In this document: piece by piece, positions 40,984-50,039 of the stretch
How positions within the stretch are numbered: position 1 is the stretch's first letter
Layout of the letters: the number at the start of each line of letters is the position of its first letter
NCBI GenBank assembly: GCA_964423505.1
Contig: CAYREX010000015.1
Span: 1 to 64,000, forward strand
DNA: 64,000 bases
Direction of reading: 5' to 3'
From: CAYREX01 sp964423505
GTDB taxonomy: Bacteria; Fermentibacterota; Fermentibacteria; Fermentibacterales; JCC-6
The notes under the pieces: generated by a model
Told to the model about the DNA's origin: nothing
The model's database searches: none
Seen by the model: only the letters and a program-made list of their open reading frames with translations
Translations under genes and position numbers: made by a program

Positions 40984-41460
40984 TCAGACCGGCGGCCCGT
41001 ACCCGTTCCGGTACCGGAGCACCCTGGCAGGATTGCCGGCGACCACTGCGCCGGGGGGGACATCCTTCGTGACTACGGTACCTGCTCCGACTATGGCTCC
41101 CTTCCCGATGCGGACCGGGAGGATCGTGGCGTTCGAGCCTATGCTGACCCCGTCCTCCACTACCGTGCCCTTCCAGTCCGCCGGGTCGGGTTGAGGGGGG
41201 TAGACGTCGTTGATGAACATCACCCCGTGGGCTATGAAGCAGTCGGAGCCTACCTCCACCATCTCGCAGACGAAGCTGTGGCTCTGAACCCGGGTGCGGT
41301 CGCCGATGACCACTCCGCGCTGTATCTCCGTGAAGCAGCCGACCATGCAGTCCCGTCCGATGGTGCATCCGTAGAGGTTCACGAAGTTCCATACCTTCGT
41401 CCCCTCCCCTATCTCGCAGTCCCGCACCAGCTGCAGCGGCCCCCACTCTCTCTCTGCCAT
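40984..41460 (-). CDS. Left-handed beta-helix (hexapeptide) acyltransferase
   Basis: A 158-residue enzyme. Hexapeptide repeats run through most of it (CEIGEGTKVWNFVNLYGCTIGRDCMVGCFTEIQRGVVIGDRTRVQSHSFV). The acceptor-site segment HGVMFINDVYPPQ and the C-terminal GKGAIVGAGTVVTKDVPPGAVVAGNPARVLR are typical of N-acetyltransferases of sugar-nucleotide amines such as WbpD/WlbB (UDP-2-acetamido-3-amino-3-deoxy-glucuronate). They supply sugars for O-antigen or surface glycans. The candidate catalytic His lies in FIAHGVMF. It is divergent from lepA. No other sugar-nucleotide gene is adjacent. Confidence 0.8.
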   Translation of the reverse strand: MAEREWGPLQLVRDCEIGEGTKVWNFVNLYGCTIGRDCMVGCFTEIQRGVVIGDRTRVQSHSFVCEMVEVGSDCFIAHGVMFINDVYPPQPDPADWKGTVVEDGVSIGSNATILPVRIGKGAIVGAGTVVTKDVPPGAVVAGNPARVLRYRNGYGPPV

Positions 41461-41537
41461 TCGTCCCGGCCTCTCTCTCGGGTCCTACGGAAATGCCATC
41501 ACGTCGAACATATTACGGCCCCGGATATGGAGGTAAG

Positions 41538-43334
41538 TTGAGACACCGGATACGCAACTTCTGCATCATCGCCCACATCGACCACGGCAAGTCAACGCTG
41601 GCCGACAGGATGCTCCAGGCCACCGGTGCCGTGTCCGAGCGGGAGTTCCACGACCTCATGATGGACTCCATGGACATCGAGCAGGAGCGGGGCATCACCA
41701 TCAAGAGCAAGGCCATCACCATGGACTACGAGTCCGGGGCGGGGGAGGTCTACTACCTCAACCTCGTCGACACTCCCGGCCACGTGGACTTCTCATACGA
41801 GGTCTCCCGCTCGCTGGCCTCGGTGGAGGGGGCGCTGCTGGTGGTGGACGCCGCTCAGGGGGTGCAGGCCCAGACGCTGGCGAACCTGTACAAGGCCATG
41901 GAGCACGACCTGGTCATAGTGCCGGTCATCAACAAGATAGACCTCCCGTCAGCCAACGTGCTGGAGGTCATGGGGGAGATGGAGAACGAGCTGGGGATAG
42001 ACGTGGACGACATCCTTCTCATCTCCGCCAAGACCGGGGAGGGCGTACCCGAGCTGCTGGAGGCGCTCATAGAGAGGATTCCCCCTCCGCCGGAGGACGA
42101 CGGCTCGCCGCTGGCGGCGCGGGTCTTCGACAGCATCTACGACCCCTACAGGGGGGTGGTGGTGTTCGTCAGGGTGGTCTCGGGGGTCCTTTCGAAGGGT
42201 GACGACATAGAGCTAATGGCCACCGGCGGCAGCCACACCGTGGAGGAGGTGGGGCACTTCAGGCTCACCAGGGAGCCCTGCCGGAGCCTCCATTCCGGTG
42301 AGGTGGGCTACCTGATTGCCGGCATCAAGTCGGTGGCCGACGTCCGCTCCGGCGACACGGTGACCCACCTCGAGAACCCTGCGCCCGGCCAGCTCCCCGG
42401 CTACGCCGAGCCCAAGCCGGTGGTCTTCTCCTCGATCTACCCGGTCTCGACGGAGGACTACGACGACCTGGCCTCCGCGCTGGAGCGGCTCCGGCTGAAC
42501 GACGCCTCGCTTACCTTCGAGAAGGTCTCCTCCCCCGGTCTGGGCTTCGGTTTCCGTTGCGGCTTCCTGGGGCTCCTCCACCTGGAGGTGGTGCAGGAGC
42601 GCCTGGAGAGGGAGTTCGACCTCTCCCTGGTCCTGACCGCACCAACCGTCCTCTACAGGCTGACGCTCCGCGGCGGGGAGACCGTCTTCATAGACAACCC
42701 GATAACCTACCCGGACCCGGCGGAGATAGAGCTGACCGAGGAGCCGTACATTAGAGCTTCCATAATCATGCCCGACAGGTATATAGGCCCGGTCACCCAG
42801 CTGCTCCTCGACAGGCGCGCCGACAACTACTCCAACCTCTACGTGGGCGCCAGGCGGGTGGAGATAAAGGGAGACATGCCCCTTGGAGAGGTGGTCTACG
42901 ACTTCTACGACAAGCTGAAGTCGGTCACACAGGGATACGGCTCCTTCGACTACGAGTTCATCGGCTACCGGCCGGGCGACCTGGTCAAGGTGGACATCCT
43001 GGTGAACCACGAGAAGGTGGATGCCCTCTCCATGCTGGTCCACCGCGACCGGGCCAGGCCCTGGGCGGTGACCGCCTGCTCCAACCTGAAGGAGGAGATA
43101 CCCCGCCAGCAGTTCAAGATACCCATCCAGGGAGCGATAGGCGGTCAGATAATCTGCAGGGAGACCATATCCGCGCTGCGCAAGGACGTCACGGCCAAGT
43201 GCTACGGTGGCGACATCACCAGGAAGCGCAAGCTCCTGGAGAAGCAGAAGGCGGGAAAGAAGAAGATGAAGATGGTCGGCAGCGTGGCCATCCCACAGAG
43301 GGCCTTCCTCGCCGTTTTGCGCAGGGAGGACTGA
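41538..43334 (+). CDS. lepA: Elongation factor 4 (back-translocating GTPase)
   Basis: LepA/EF4 binds ribosomes with GTP and remodels stalled translation complexes. The 598-residue product shows G1 AHIDHGKSTLADR, G2 region GITIKSKAITM, G3 DTPGHVDF, G4 NKIDLP and the LepA-specific C-terminal domain ending KAGKKKMKMVGSVAIPQRAFLAVL. The TTG start at 41538 is fixed by GGAGGT three bases upstream and gives the family's standard length; the upstream in-frame ATG 41493 has no such site. The stop overlaps the next start (TGATG), so the following unknown gene is translationally coupled. Confidence 0.95.
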   Translation: MRHRIRNFCIIAHIDHGKSTLADRMLQATGAVSEREFHDLMMDSMDIEQERGITIKSKAITMDYESGAGEVYYLNLVDTPGHVDFSYEVSRSLASVEGALLVVDAAQGVQAQTLANLYKAMEHDLVIVPVINKIDLPSANVLEVMGEMENELGIDVDDILLISAKTGEGVPELLEALIERIPPPPEDDGSPLAARVFDSIYDPYRGVVVFVRVVSGVLSKGDDIELMATGGSHTVEEVGHFRLTREPCRSLHSGEVGYLIAGIKSVADVRSGDTVTHLENPAPGQLPGYAEPKPVVFSSIYPVSTEDYDDLASALERLRLNDASLTFEKVSSPGLGFGFRCGFLGLLHLEVVQERLEREFDLSLVLTAPTVLYRLTLRGGETVFIDNPITYPDPAEIELTEEPYIRASIIMPDRYIGPVTQLLLDRRADNYSNLYVGARRVEIKGDMPLGEVVYDFYDKLKSVTQGYGSFDYEFIGYRPGDLVKVDILVNHEKVDALSMLVHRDRARPWAVTACSNLKEEIPRQQFKIPIQGAIGGQIICRETISALRKDVTAKCYGGDITRKRKLLEKQKAGKKKMKMVGSVAIPQRAFLAVLRRED

Positions 43335-43936
43335 TGACCGCCCAGATTCATGACACGGTTGCGATGGCGGGGGAGAGCTTCAGCCTGGTCGCCGTCGACG
43401 GAGGACCGCTGCCCTCCCCCATGGACTTCGCCATGTTCCCGAGGCCGCTCCACACGGCCTGCTGGCGCGGCTTCCACTGCACCTACCTCGTGGACGACGA
43501 CGGGTACCTGGCGCTGGACTCCATGACCGTCGGGCGCTGCGACGACGGATGGGTGCCGGTGAACGGGACGGAGCCGGTCGGGGACGAGTCCGAGAAGCGC
43601 TACGAGGGCATCGGCCTCCGGATCAGGTTCAACGGCAGGCTGCAGGTCGCATCGGGCTTCATCGGGAGCATGTACGATCACATGGGCTTCCATCCCTCGG
43701 AGTGCTTCGAGGTCCTCCTGGAGCTGGAGTTCTCCGATGGTCGACTGGTCCGTATGACCGACCTGTCGGAGGAGAACGCGGAGCTGCGGGAGAGCGGCAG
43801 GGAGGGGGAGGTCGGGAGGAACCTGGCAGCGTGGATAGCCCGGCGCTTCTCCCTCGACCCGTCGCTGAAGGGAGTGGAGCTCCGTCGCCCGGGGGCACGG
43901 AACCCGGGGGACGACGCGGGTGTAGAGGAACCGTAG
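43334..43936 (+). CDS. Uncharacterised protein coupled to lepA
   Basis: A 200-residue soluble protein with no signal peptide. It contains aromatic-rich strands (LHTACWRGFHCTYLVDDDGYLALDSMTVG) and a block YEGIGLRIRFNGRLQVASGFIGSMYDHMGFHPSECFEVLLELEF, then a charged helix region. I do not recognise the family, although the GxxHMGFHxxxxFExVxEL pattern looks conserved. Its ATG overlaps the lepA stop by one base, suggesting coordinate production and possibly a translation-related or housekeeping role. Confidence 0.65.
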   Translation: MTAQIHDTVAMAGESFSLVAVDGGPLPSPMDFAMFPRPLHTACWRGFHCTYLVDDDGYLALDSMTVGRCDDGWVPVNGTEPVGDESEKRYEGIGLRIRFNGRLQVASGFIGSMYDHMGFHPSECFEVLLELEFSDGRLVRMTDLSEENAELRESGREGEVGRNLAAWIARRFSLDPSLKGVELRRPGARNPGDDAGVEEP

Positions 43937-43952
43937 GACCACGGAGGTTGAG

Positions 43953-44843
43953 ATGAGTAGAGCGCGCGTTCTGCTGCTCGCAATGCCGGCCATGCTCCCG
44001 GCTGCCGGGACCATCCATGCGGAGGTGCTGATGGTGGCCCCCTTCGAGGGCGGCCTGGTCGAGTTGTCGTGGAGCACCGTCCAGTGGCCGGGAGAGCCGG
44101 GAGAGCTTGCGGCGGGGGAGCTCGGCTGCGACAGGCTCTTCGGCCCTGAGACCTCGCCGGACGGTGCTGCCGTGGCACTATGGGCGGGGTCCGACTCCAT
44201 CGATTGCCTCCTGCTGCTCACAGCCGACGGCTACGATGTGCTGGGTCCCTACGCGGAGGCCGGGCTACCGTCGTGGGACTCCTCCGGCGGTCTCTGGTTC
44301 ACGGCGGAGGGGGAGCTGACGCATGACTGCGAGCCGACCGGCATAGCGCTCGACACCTACGGCATATCGGTCTCGCCCGACGGGGCGCTCGTCGCGTACA
44401 CCGACCGTGACGACAGGCTGATGCTGCTCCGCACGTCGGACGGTCAGACCGAGGTGCTGGCGGACGACCTGAGGTACTACGCGCCCCGCTTCACGGATGA
44501 CGGCCGGGTGTTCGCCCCTTCGCTGGACGGCGGCATAAGGCTCTTCTCCGAGGAGGGTCCGGTGGAGGTCGGCGGCGGAGAGCAGCCGGTCTGGTGGCCC
44601 GAGAAGGACATGCTCCTGTTCATCCGCACCACCGACGACGGCGAGCGGATCCTCTCCTCCGACATATGGGGCTGGACCGAGGAGGGGGGGGCGGGACCCC
44701 TTGCCGAGACGCCGGACAGGCTGGAGCTCTTCCCGGCCCCGGCCGGCGACAGGGTCTACTACGTCGACCTGGTCACCGGGAGGTCGGACTACATGGAGAC
44801 CGCCCCTGAGGAGGAGCCGGTTACGGAGGTGCCGCTGCCTTGA
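43953..44843 (+). CDS. Exported TolB-like propeller protein
   Basis: A 296-residue protein with GGAGG before ATG 43953 and a signal peptide (VLLLAMPAMLPAAGTIHA). Repeats of the type ETSPDGAAVALWAGSDS, ISVSPDGALVAYTDRDDRLMLLRTSDGQ, PRFTDDGRVFAPSLDGGIRLF and AGDRVYYVDLVTG are WD40-like TolB/PD40 blades. Such proteins are periplasmic scaffolds or ligand binders. It overlaps the amidase gene by four bases, so an envelope-related role together with that gene is likely. Confidence 0.65.
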   Translation: MSRARVLLLAMPAMLPAAGTIHAEVLMVAPFEGGLVELSWSTVQWPGEPGELAAGELGCDRLFGPETSPDGAAVALWAGSDSIDCLLLLTADGYDVLGPYAEAGLPSWDSSGGLWFTAEGELTHDCEPTGIALDTYGISVSPDGALVAYTDRDDRLMLLRTSDGQTEVLADDLRYYAPRFTDDGRVFAPSLDGGIRLFSEEGPVEVGGGEQPVWWPEKDMLLFIRTTDDGERILSSDIWGWTEEGGAGPLAETPDRLELFPAPAGDRVYYVDLVTGRSDYMETAPEEEPVTEVPLP

Positions 44844-46162
44844 GGTCACTCCTCCTCCTCGCGGCCGCCTGGACCACGGCGGTAGCCTGGACCGTCTGTC
44901 TCGACCCGGGCCACGGCGGCTCGCAGCCGGGGGCGACCGGCACCTACTACCTGGAGAAGTACGCCAACATGGACGTTGCCGGGCAGGCCTCCTTCTACCT
45001 GGCCATGGTGCCGGACTGCGAATGGGTCGGCATGACCCGCACCGGCGACTACGACGTCTCCCTGCAGGCCAGGTGCGACTACGCGAACCAGAACGGTTTC
45101 GACCGCTTCATGTCCATACACGAGAACGCCTTCAACACCTACGTCCAGGGCTCCGAGGTCTACGTGGATCCGGTCTCCGCCGGCTGGGACCTGGGCGGGG
45201 AGGTGCTGGACGGCATACTCTGGGCCCACGGCTACGACGACAGGGGGGTGAAGGACGGCAGCGTCTACTACGTCATACGGAACACGAGCATGACCGCCAT
45301 ACTCGGCGAGGGCAGCTTCATAGACTACGACGACGAATGGAACGAGTCCTACCTCTACTACGTGAACCAGGACGACCACTCCGGCAGGCAGGGCTGGGCC
45401 TACGCCGCGGGCATAAGCGGGCACATGGGCTCCGGACCTCCGCCCTACGGCCCCTCCCCGGACCTGATAGTCGACAACCTCGACGCCGGCTTCTCGGTGA
45501 GCAGCGAGTCGGCATGGAGCACCGGCGCCTACGGCAACCCCTGGGAGGAGGACTACCGCTGGAGCTCCACCACCGACCGGGACGACTGGGCCAGATGGAC
45601 GCCCCAGCTGCCCGAGGCGGGCTGGTACGAGGTCTACGTCTGGTACACCGAGGGCGGCAACCGGGCACCGGATGCGGTTTTCACGGTTGCTCACGCCGGC
45701 GGAGAGACTTCATTCGAGGTGGACCAGACAGAGGGAGGCGGGCAGTGGAACCTGCTGGGCGGCTTCGGCTTCGAGGCTGGAGGGGACGGATGCGTCACCC
45801 TCTCCGAGGAGGGCGTGACCACCGGGAGGGTGGTCATCGCGGACGCCGTCCGCTTCCGTCCGGTCTGCACCGGAGTGGAGAGCGGGACCGTACCGGCCCC
45901 CCCGCGGGCTCTCGACATCTCGGCCTTCCCGAATCCAGCATCCAGCTTCACGCTCCGGCTGGACCTGCCGGAGGCGGGCCCGGTCCGGCTGGAGGCCTAC
46001 GACCTCGCCGGAAGGCTTGTGGATACGATCCGGGCGGGCGACATGGACGCCGGCCCCGGCGCCCTCTCCTGGACCCCGACCGGGCTCCCCCCGGCCGTCT
46101 ACATCGTAGTGGCGGTGACCGATGCCGGCACGGCCTCGACCCGGGTGGTGCTGACACGCTGA
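44840..46162 (+). CDS. Secreted N-acetylmuramoyl-L-alanine amidase with sorting domain
   Basis: TTG start at 44840 (GGAGGT nine bases upstream, overlapping the previous stop). After the signal (LLLLAAAWTTAVA) comes an Amidase_3 domain with zinc ligands in LDPGHGG, an upstream Glu, SIHENAF, and the catalytic Glu in ILGEGSFI. The middle is a golvesin/xanthan-lyase-type beta domain (WARWTPQLPEAGWYEVYVWYTEGGNRAPDAVFTVAHAGG ... GQWNLLGGFGFEAG). The C-terminus is a sorting tag (AFPNPASSFTLRLDLP, LEAYDLAGRLVDTI, LPPAVYIVVAVT). It should cleave peptide stems from peptidoglycan outside the cytoplasm. Confidence 0.85.
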   Translation: MRSLLLLAAAWTTAVAWTVCLDPGHGGSQPGATGTYYLEKYANMDVAGQASFYLAMVPDCEWVGMTRTGDYDVSLQARCDYANQNGFDRFMSIHENAFNTYVQGSEVYVDPVSAGWDLGGEVLDGILWAHGYDDRGVKDGSVYYVIRNTSMTAILGEGSFIDYDDEWNESYLYYVNQDDHSGRQGWAYAAGISGHMGSGPPPYGPSPDLIVDNLDAGFSVSSESAWSTGAYGNPWEEDYRWSSTTDRDDWARWTPQLPEAGWYEVYVWYTEGGNRAPDAVFTVAHAGGETSFEVDQTEGGGQWNLLGGFGFEAGGDGCVTLSEEGVTTGRVVIADAVRFRPVCTGVESGTVPAPPRALDISAFPNPASSFTLRLDLPEAGPVRLEAYDLAGRLVDTIRAGDMDAGPGALSWTPTGLPPAVYIVVAVTDAGTASTRVVLTR

Positions 46163-46280
46163 GCGGCCGGCCCCGGTCCGTATCCCGCCCTCCCCCTCTT
46201 CGCTGTTGACCCGGCTCCCACCTGCATTGCATCCATTGGTCTGGGTCCATTGGTCCGAACCGGTCATGGAGGTTAGCCCT

Positions 46281-47768
46281 ATGAAAGCTGTCTCGTCCCT
46301 TGCGGCAGCGCTGATCATCTCCTCGTTGGCCGCGGCAGACTCCGCGGTCATCTACGAGTTCCCCGACGGATACTCGGCGGCGCTGGTGAACAGCTCCGAC
46401 ATCGCCATGGTGGCCGAGACGGTCACGGTCGTCCCGGCAAGGGCGGTCTTCGACCCGCATGGCGACGGCTACTGGCTTATCCCCATGATGGACGTCACAT
46501 GCGTTTTCCACCTCGAGAACCTCACGGACGAGGCGCAGGAGGTGACCGTGGGCTTCCCGCTGGACGCGAAGTTCGGAAACGCATACACGGTCTTCGACGA
46601 CGCCACCCTTGCGGCACACCTGGACTCCATACAAGCCGATGAGGAGAGGGACCGCTGGCATCGGACGGACGGGAGCAGCGGGGAGGACGCCTCGGAGCTG
46701 CTGCCGGAAGACCTGGGCTTCACCGCCGCCGCAGACGGCGAGCCACTCGAGGTCTCCTACCGCACCTGTCGGAGGGACCCGGATATGGAGCTCGTCTGGG
46801 ATCCTCTCATGGCCGTATGGGACATGCGCTTCGAACCGGGGGAGAGGGTAAGGCTGGTGAACACCTACCGGACCTCCTGGGACTACTACGGCGGCGGGCC
46901 CTACGGGGACTACACCTGCAGGTACATCGTGACCAGCGGCAACACATGGGCCGGTCCGATCGGCCATGCCGTGATATCCATCGAGGTGCCCGAGGAGCTG
47001 CCGCCACCCATGCTCTCCGACACCCTGTCCGTCTGGTGGTCCTGGTCCGGCAGCCCGACCGTCGACGGCCGGGTGGTGACCTGGGAGCGTCATGATTGGG
47101 AGCCGGACGAGAACCTGCAGGTTGCTGTCAACACGCAGACCAACGCAGGTCACTGGGAGAACCAGCTGAGCGCCCCGGGCATGGCGCATTCCATCGAATG
47201 GACCACCGACCGCCTGCTGCCCAGCGTGGCGAGGGAGCTGGATGACTACCAGGCCTGGGGTCCCAGCTATGCCGCTGAGACCCAGCTCAGGATTGCCGAG
47301 GCGGTGGTCTCGCTGGTGGCGGGCGAGGTTCCTGCCGACCCGGGTGTGCTCGCGCACTTCCCGGTCGGTCCGGATGCCGACGGCGTCTACCGACTGGAGC
47401 CCATGAGCGGGGAGGGGCTACCGCCGCTGAGCGAGATGCGGTCGGTGGTCGCGGAGGTCCGGGAGCAGCTCTCGGAGGACTCCGCGAGGGCTGCTGCGGC
47501 CGGTTACCTCCCCTTCCTGCCGATGTTCGCAACGAGATGGGCCTGGGGTGAGAGCGCCCTCGACCGGTACGCGGCGGAGCCGGAGCTGGAGGAGCTCTAC
47601 CTCGATCTGCTCCTTCGGATGGAGGCCGCCGCCGACGGTGAGCGGATAGACGCCCCGGATATTGCCGCCTTCTACAGGCTGACCGGCTGGTACTACCCGG
47701 GCAGCGGCTTCGACGGCCCCCTGCCGGTAGCGAGGGAGAAGGTGGAGGCCTACGCCGGGGACCGATAG
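46281..47768 (+). CDS. Exported protein, DUF4424-like N-terminal domain
   Basis: A 495-residue protein; GGAGG precedes ATG 46281. A signal peptide (SLAAALIISSLAAA) is followed by a beta domain whose pattern (MVAETVTVVPARAVFDPHGDGYWLIPMMDVTCVFHLENLTDEAQEVTVGFPL) resembles DUF4424-type domains that describe responses of conserved strands. Next are FEPGERVRLVNTYRTSWDYYG and NTWAGPIGHAVISIEVP. The C-terminal half is helical and may hold a YARHG-like segment (IAAFYRLTGWYYPGSGFDG). Function unknown. It has no sorting tag. Confidence 0.5.
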   Translation: MKAVSSLAAALIISSLAAADSAVIYEFPDGYSAALVNSSDIAMVAETVTVVPARAVFDPHGDGYWLIPMMDVTCVFHLENLTDEAQEVTVGFPLDAKFGNAYTVFDDATLAAHLDSIQADEERDRWHRTDGSSGEDASELLPEDLGFTAAADGEPLEVSYRTCRRDPDMELVWDPLMAVWDMRFEPGERVRLVNTYRTSWDYYGGGPYGDYTCRYIVTSGNTWAGPIGHAVISIEVPEELPPPMLSDTLSVWWSWSGSPTVDGRVVTWERHDWEPDENLQVAVNTQTNAGHWENQLSAPGMAHSIEWTTDRLLPSVARELDDYQAWGPSYAAETQLRIAEAVVSLVAGEVPADPGVLAHFPVGPDADGVYRLEPMSGEGLPPLSEMRSVVAEVREQLSEDSARAAAAGYLPFLPMFATRWAWGESALDRYAAEPELEELYLDLLLRMEAAADGERIDAPDIAAFYRLTGWYYPGSGFDGPLPVAREKVEAYAGDR

Positions 47769-47842
47769 TCCGGGCATCGGTTGACCGACCGGGCAGAGGC
47801 TGTATCTTAATCCGTGTCAATCATCTGACGGGAGGTGCATGT

Positions 47843-49249
47843 ATGCGCGGTCCGGTCTGGCCGGCGCTGCTACTGATGCTGCCAGTCGCTTCCGTCATGG
47901 CCGACGTAGACGTGCTTGGCTTAGGCGGCGAGGTCTACCTGGCCTGGACCGACGGCACCGGCTCCATGCTCGCCATCCACGGAACAGGCCACGAGAGGTC
48001 GTTCGTCCAGCCGGAGATATCCATCGGGGAAGTCGGCGGAGGTCTCGACTACCTGACGGTAGCCCTCAGCCACGACACCGGGGGCTACGACCGGGACTCC
48101 CTCTACGTGCTCGACCCGGCGGACCTCTCCACGGTCATGGGGAAGAACGTCCTCCTGCCGGAGCTGGTCGAGACGGGCAGCGGAAACGCCTACACGATGG
48201 CCCTGCGAGTGGCCCGGTACAACGGCCCGGACAGCGGCATATGGGTTCACGCCACCGGGAACATCTACAACCCGGGCTACGAGGGGCTTGTCTCCCTCTC
48301 CCTCCGATACGTCCCGGACCCATCGCTCGGGATCATCCTGGACGAGGAGCTCTTCCACCAGAGCGGCATGTGGTACAGCGGCCGCTTCGACGACATCTCC
48401 CGGCCGGTCCTCTGCGGAGCGGCGGAGGTGCCGACCATGTTCACCCGGTGGGATTACTACTGGCACGGCCCGGAGCAGGCCATCTTCTCCAGCACTCACA
48501 TTCCGTGGCAGCCCGGTACCTACGTGGAGATGGAGGGGATGGACTGGTCGACCGTCTACCGGCACAGTTTCTACGACGAGCTGCTGGTGAAGGCGTCGGG
48601 GAGCTGCTCGGACGAAGTGCTGCTGCTCTGGACGCGCGAGGACAGCCTGGGCACCATGTGCTCCACCTTCGACGGCCTCTCGTCGGACACGGTCTGCACG
48701 TGGGATACCGGTTTCGATCTGGACCATGAAAGGCCCTGGGCGATGTCCTGCGACCCGGCCGACGACGGGCTCCTTCTGACCTGGGCTGATGACGACGCAG
48801 TCCTCTTCAGGTACTACGATGGTGGCTGGAGCCCCCTGACCGGTACCGTGAGGACCGGCGTAGGGAGCATCGGCGAGGACGACCTGGCCGTCTGCAGCGA
48901 CGACGACGGATACTGGGTCGCCTGGCTGGAGGAAGGGCGCGCGTACCCGGAGCTGGAGTTCGTCCCGGGAGACTCCGTCACAGCCCTGGGGGAGAGGGTG
49001 GGGGTGCTTCCCCCCATGCTCACCATCGACGTCCCCGGCAACCCGCAGCGGGGCAGCGCCTCGGTCACCATCGGTGCTCCCGAGGAAGCGGCCGGTCTGG
49101 CCGTCTACGACATCTCAGGTAGGCTCGTCCTCGAGCTCGCCGGGGTTCGCGGCCACCAGCCGCTGGAGCTGCCCGGCGGGGGCGTCTACCTTCTCCGCGC
49201 GACCTCGGGCCGGCACTCCGTCGAGGCCCGCCTTGTCTTCATCGACTAG
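47843..49249 (+). CDS. Secreted protein of unknown function with sorting domain
   Basis: A 468-residue protein; GGGAGGT lies ten bases before ATG 47843. Signal peptide (VWPALLLMLPVASVMA), then a long beta-rich region with propeller-like strands (GEVYLAWTDGTGSMLAIHG, DEVLLLWTREDSLGTMCSTF, DGLLLTWADDDAVLFRYYDGGWSPL, DGYWVAWLEEGRAYPELEF). The C-terminus is a sorting tag (GNPQRGSASVTIGAP, LAVYDISGRLVLELAG, LPGGGVYLLRATSG). No catalytic motif is seen. It probably is an exported binding or structural protein. Confidence 0.65.
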   Translation: MRGPVWPALLLMLPVASVMADVDVLGLGGEVYLAWTDGTGSMLAIHGTGHERSFVQPEISIGEVGGGLDYLTVALSHDTGGYDRDSLYVLDPADLSTVMGKNVLLPELVETGSGNAYTMALRVARYNGPDSGIWVHATGNIYNPGYEGLVSLSLRYVPDPSLGIILDEELFHQSGMWYSGRFDDISRPVLCGAAEVPTMFTRWDYYWHGPEQAIFSSTHIPWQPGTYVEMEGMDWSTVYRHSFYDELLVKASGSCSDEVLLLWTREDSLGTMCSTFDGLSSDTVCTWDTGFDLDHERPWAMSCDPADDGLLLTWADDDAVLFRYYDGGWSPLTGTVRTGVGSIGEDDLAVCSDDDGYWVAWLEEGRAYPELEFVPGDSVTALGERVGVLPPMLTIDVPGNPQRGSASVTIGAPEEAAGLAVYDISGRLVLELAGVRGHQPLELPGGGVYLLRATSGRHSVEARLVFID

Positions 49250-49252
49250 CCC

Positions 49253-50032
49253 TTGAGCGGCCCCGGGAAGGACGACGGTCCGGGCAGCGTCACCCTCAGG
49301 GTATACGCCGAGCTGAACGACTTCCTCCCGAAGCGGCTGCGCGGCGGAGAGTTCGAGTATCCCCTCTCCGGCGGCAACTCCGTGAAGCACCTCGTAGAGT
49401 CAGCCGGCATCCCCCATACGGAGGTGGAGCTGCTCCTGGTGAACGGCAGGCCCGTCGGGTTCGACGACCGGGTGGAGAGCGGGGACAGGGTCTCGGTCTA
49501 CCCGGTCTTCGAGAGCATGGACGTCTCGCCGCTGGTCAGGCTGCGTCCGGAGCCGCTGCGGAAGACCCGGTTCGTGCTGGATGTCCACCTGGGGAAGCTC
49601 GCCCTCATCCTGAGGCTGCTCGGCTTCGACGCCCTCTTCCCGGGGGACGTCCCCGACGGGGAGCTGGCCCGGATATCGGAGGAGGAGAAGCGCATTCTGC
49701 TGACCAGGGACACCATGCTGCTGAAGAGGAGCAACGTGACCCACGGCTGCTACCTTCACAGCCAGGACCCGGAGGAGCAGGCCCGGGAGATACTGGACAG
49801 GCTCGACCTGAGAGGGAGAGTTAGGCCGTTCACCCGCTGCCCCTCCTGCGGCGGGACGCTGGAGACCGCTGCCAAGGAGGAGGTCATGGACGAGTTGGAG
49901 CCGCTGACGAAGCTGTACTACCACGACTTCCGCAGGTGCTCCGCGTGCGGACAGGTCTACTGGAAGGGTACCCACTACGGACCGCTGCTGGAGCTGCTGC
50001 GAAGGCTGGGCGTCGACTGCATGGGGAGATGA
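49253..50032 (+). CDS. Mut7-C RNase-domain protein with ubiquitin-like N-terminus
   Basis: A 259-residue protein starting at TTG 49253. The N-terminal ~90 residues are a ubiquitin/MoaD-like fold (VTLRVYAELNDFLPKRLRGGEFEY, VNGRPVGFDDRVESGDRVSVYP). Next is a Mut7-C PIN-like domain (RFVLDVHLGKLALILRLLGFDALF, LLTRDTMLL). The last part holds a zinc ribbon with two CxxC pairs (CPSCGGTL, CSACGQVYWKGTHY). The domain order is the standard one for this family, which is believed to act on RNA. It is followed by the VOC gene with 7 bases between, so they are one unit. Confidence 0.85.
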   Translation: MSGPGKDDGPGSVTLRVYAELNDFLPKRLRGGEFEYPLSGGNSVKHLVESAGIPHTEVELLLVNGRPVGFDDRVESGDRVSVYPVFESMDVSPLVRLRPEPLRKTRFVLDVHLGKLALILRLLGFDALFPGDVPDGELARISEEEKRILLTRDTMLLKRSNVTHGCYLHSQDPEEQAREILDRLDLRGRVRPFTRCPSCGGTLETAAKEEVMDELEPLTKLYYHDFRRCSACGQVYWKGTHYGPLLELLRRLGVDCMGR

Positions 50033-50039
50033 GGAAGAG

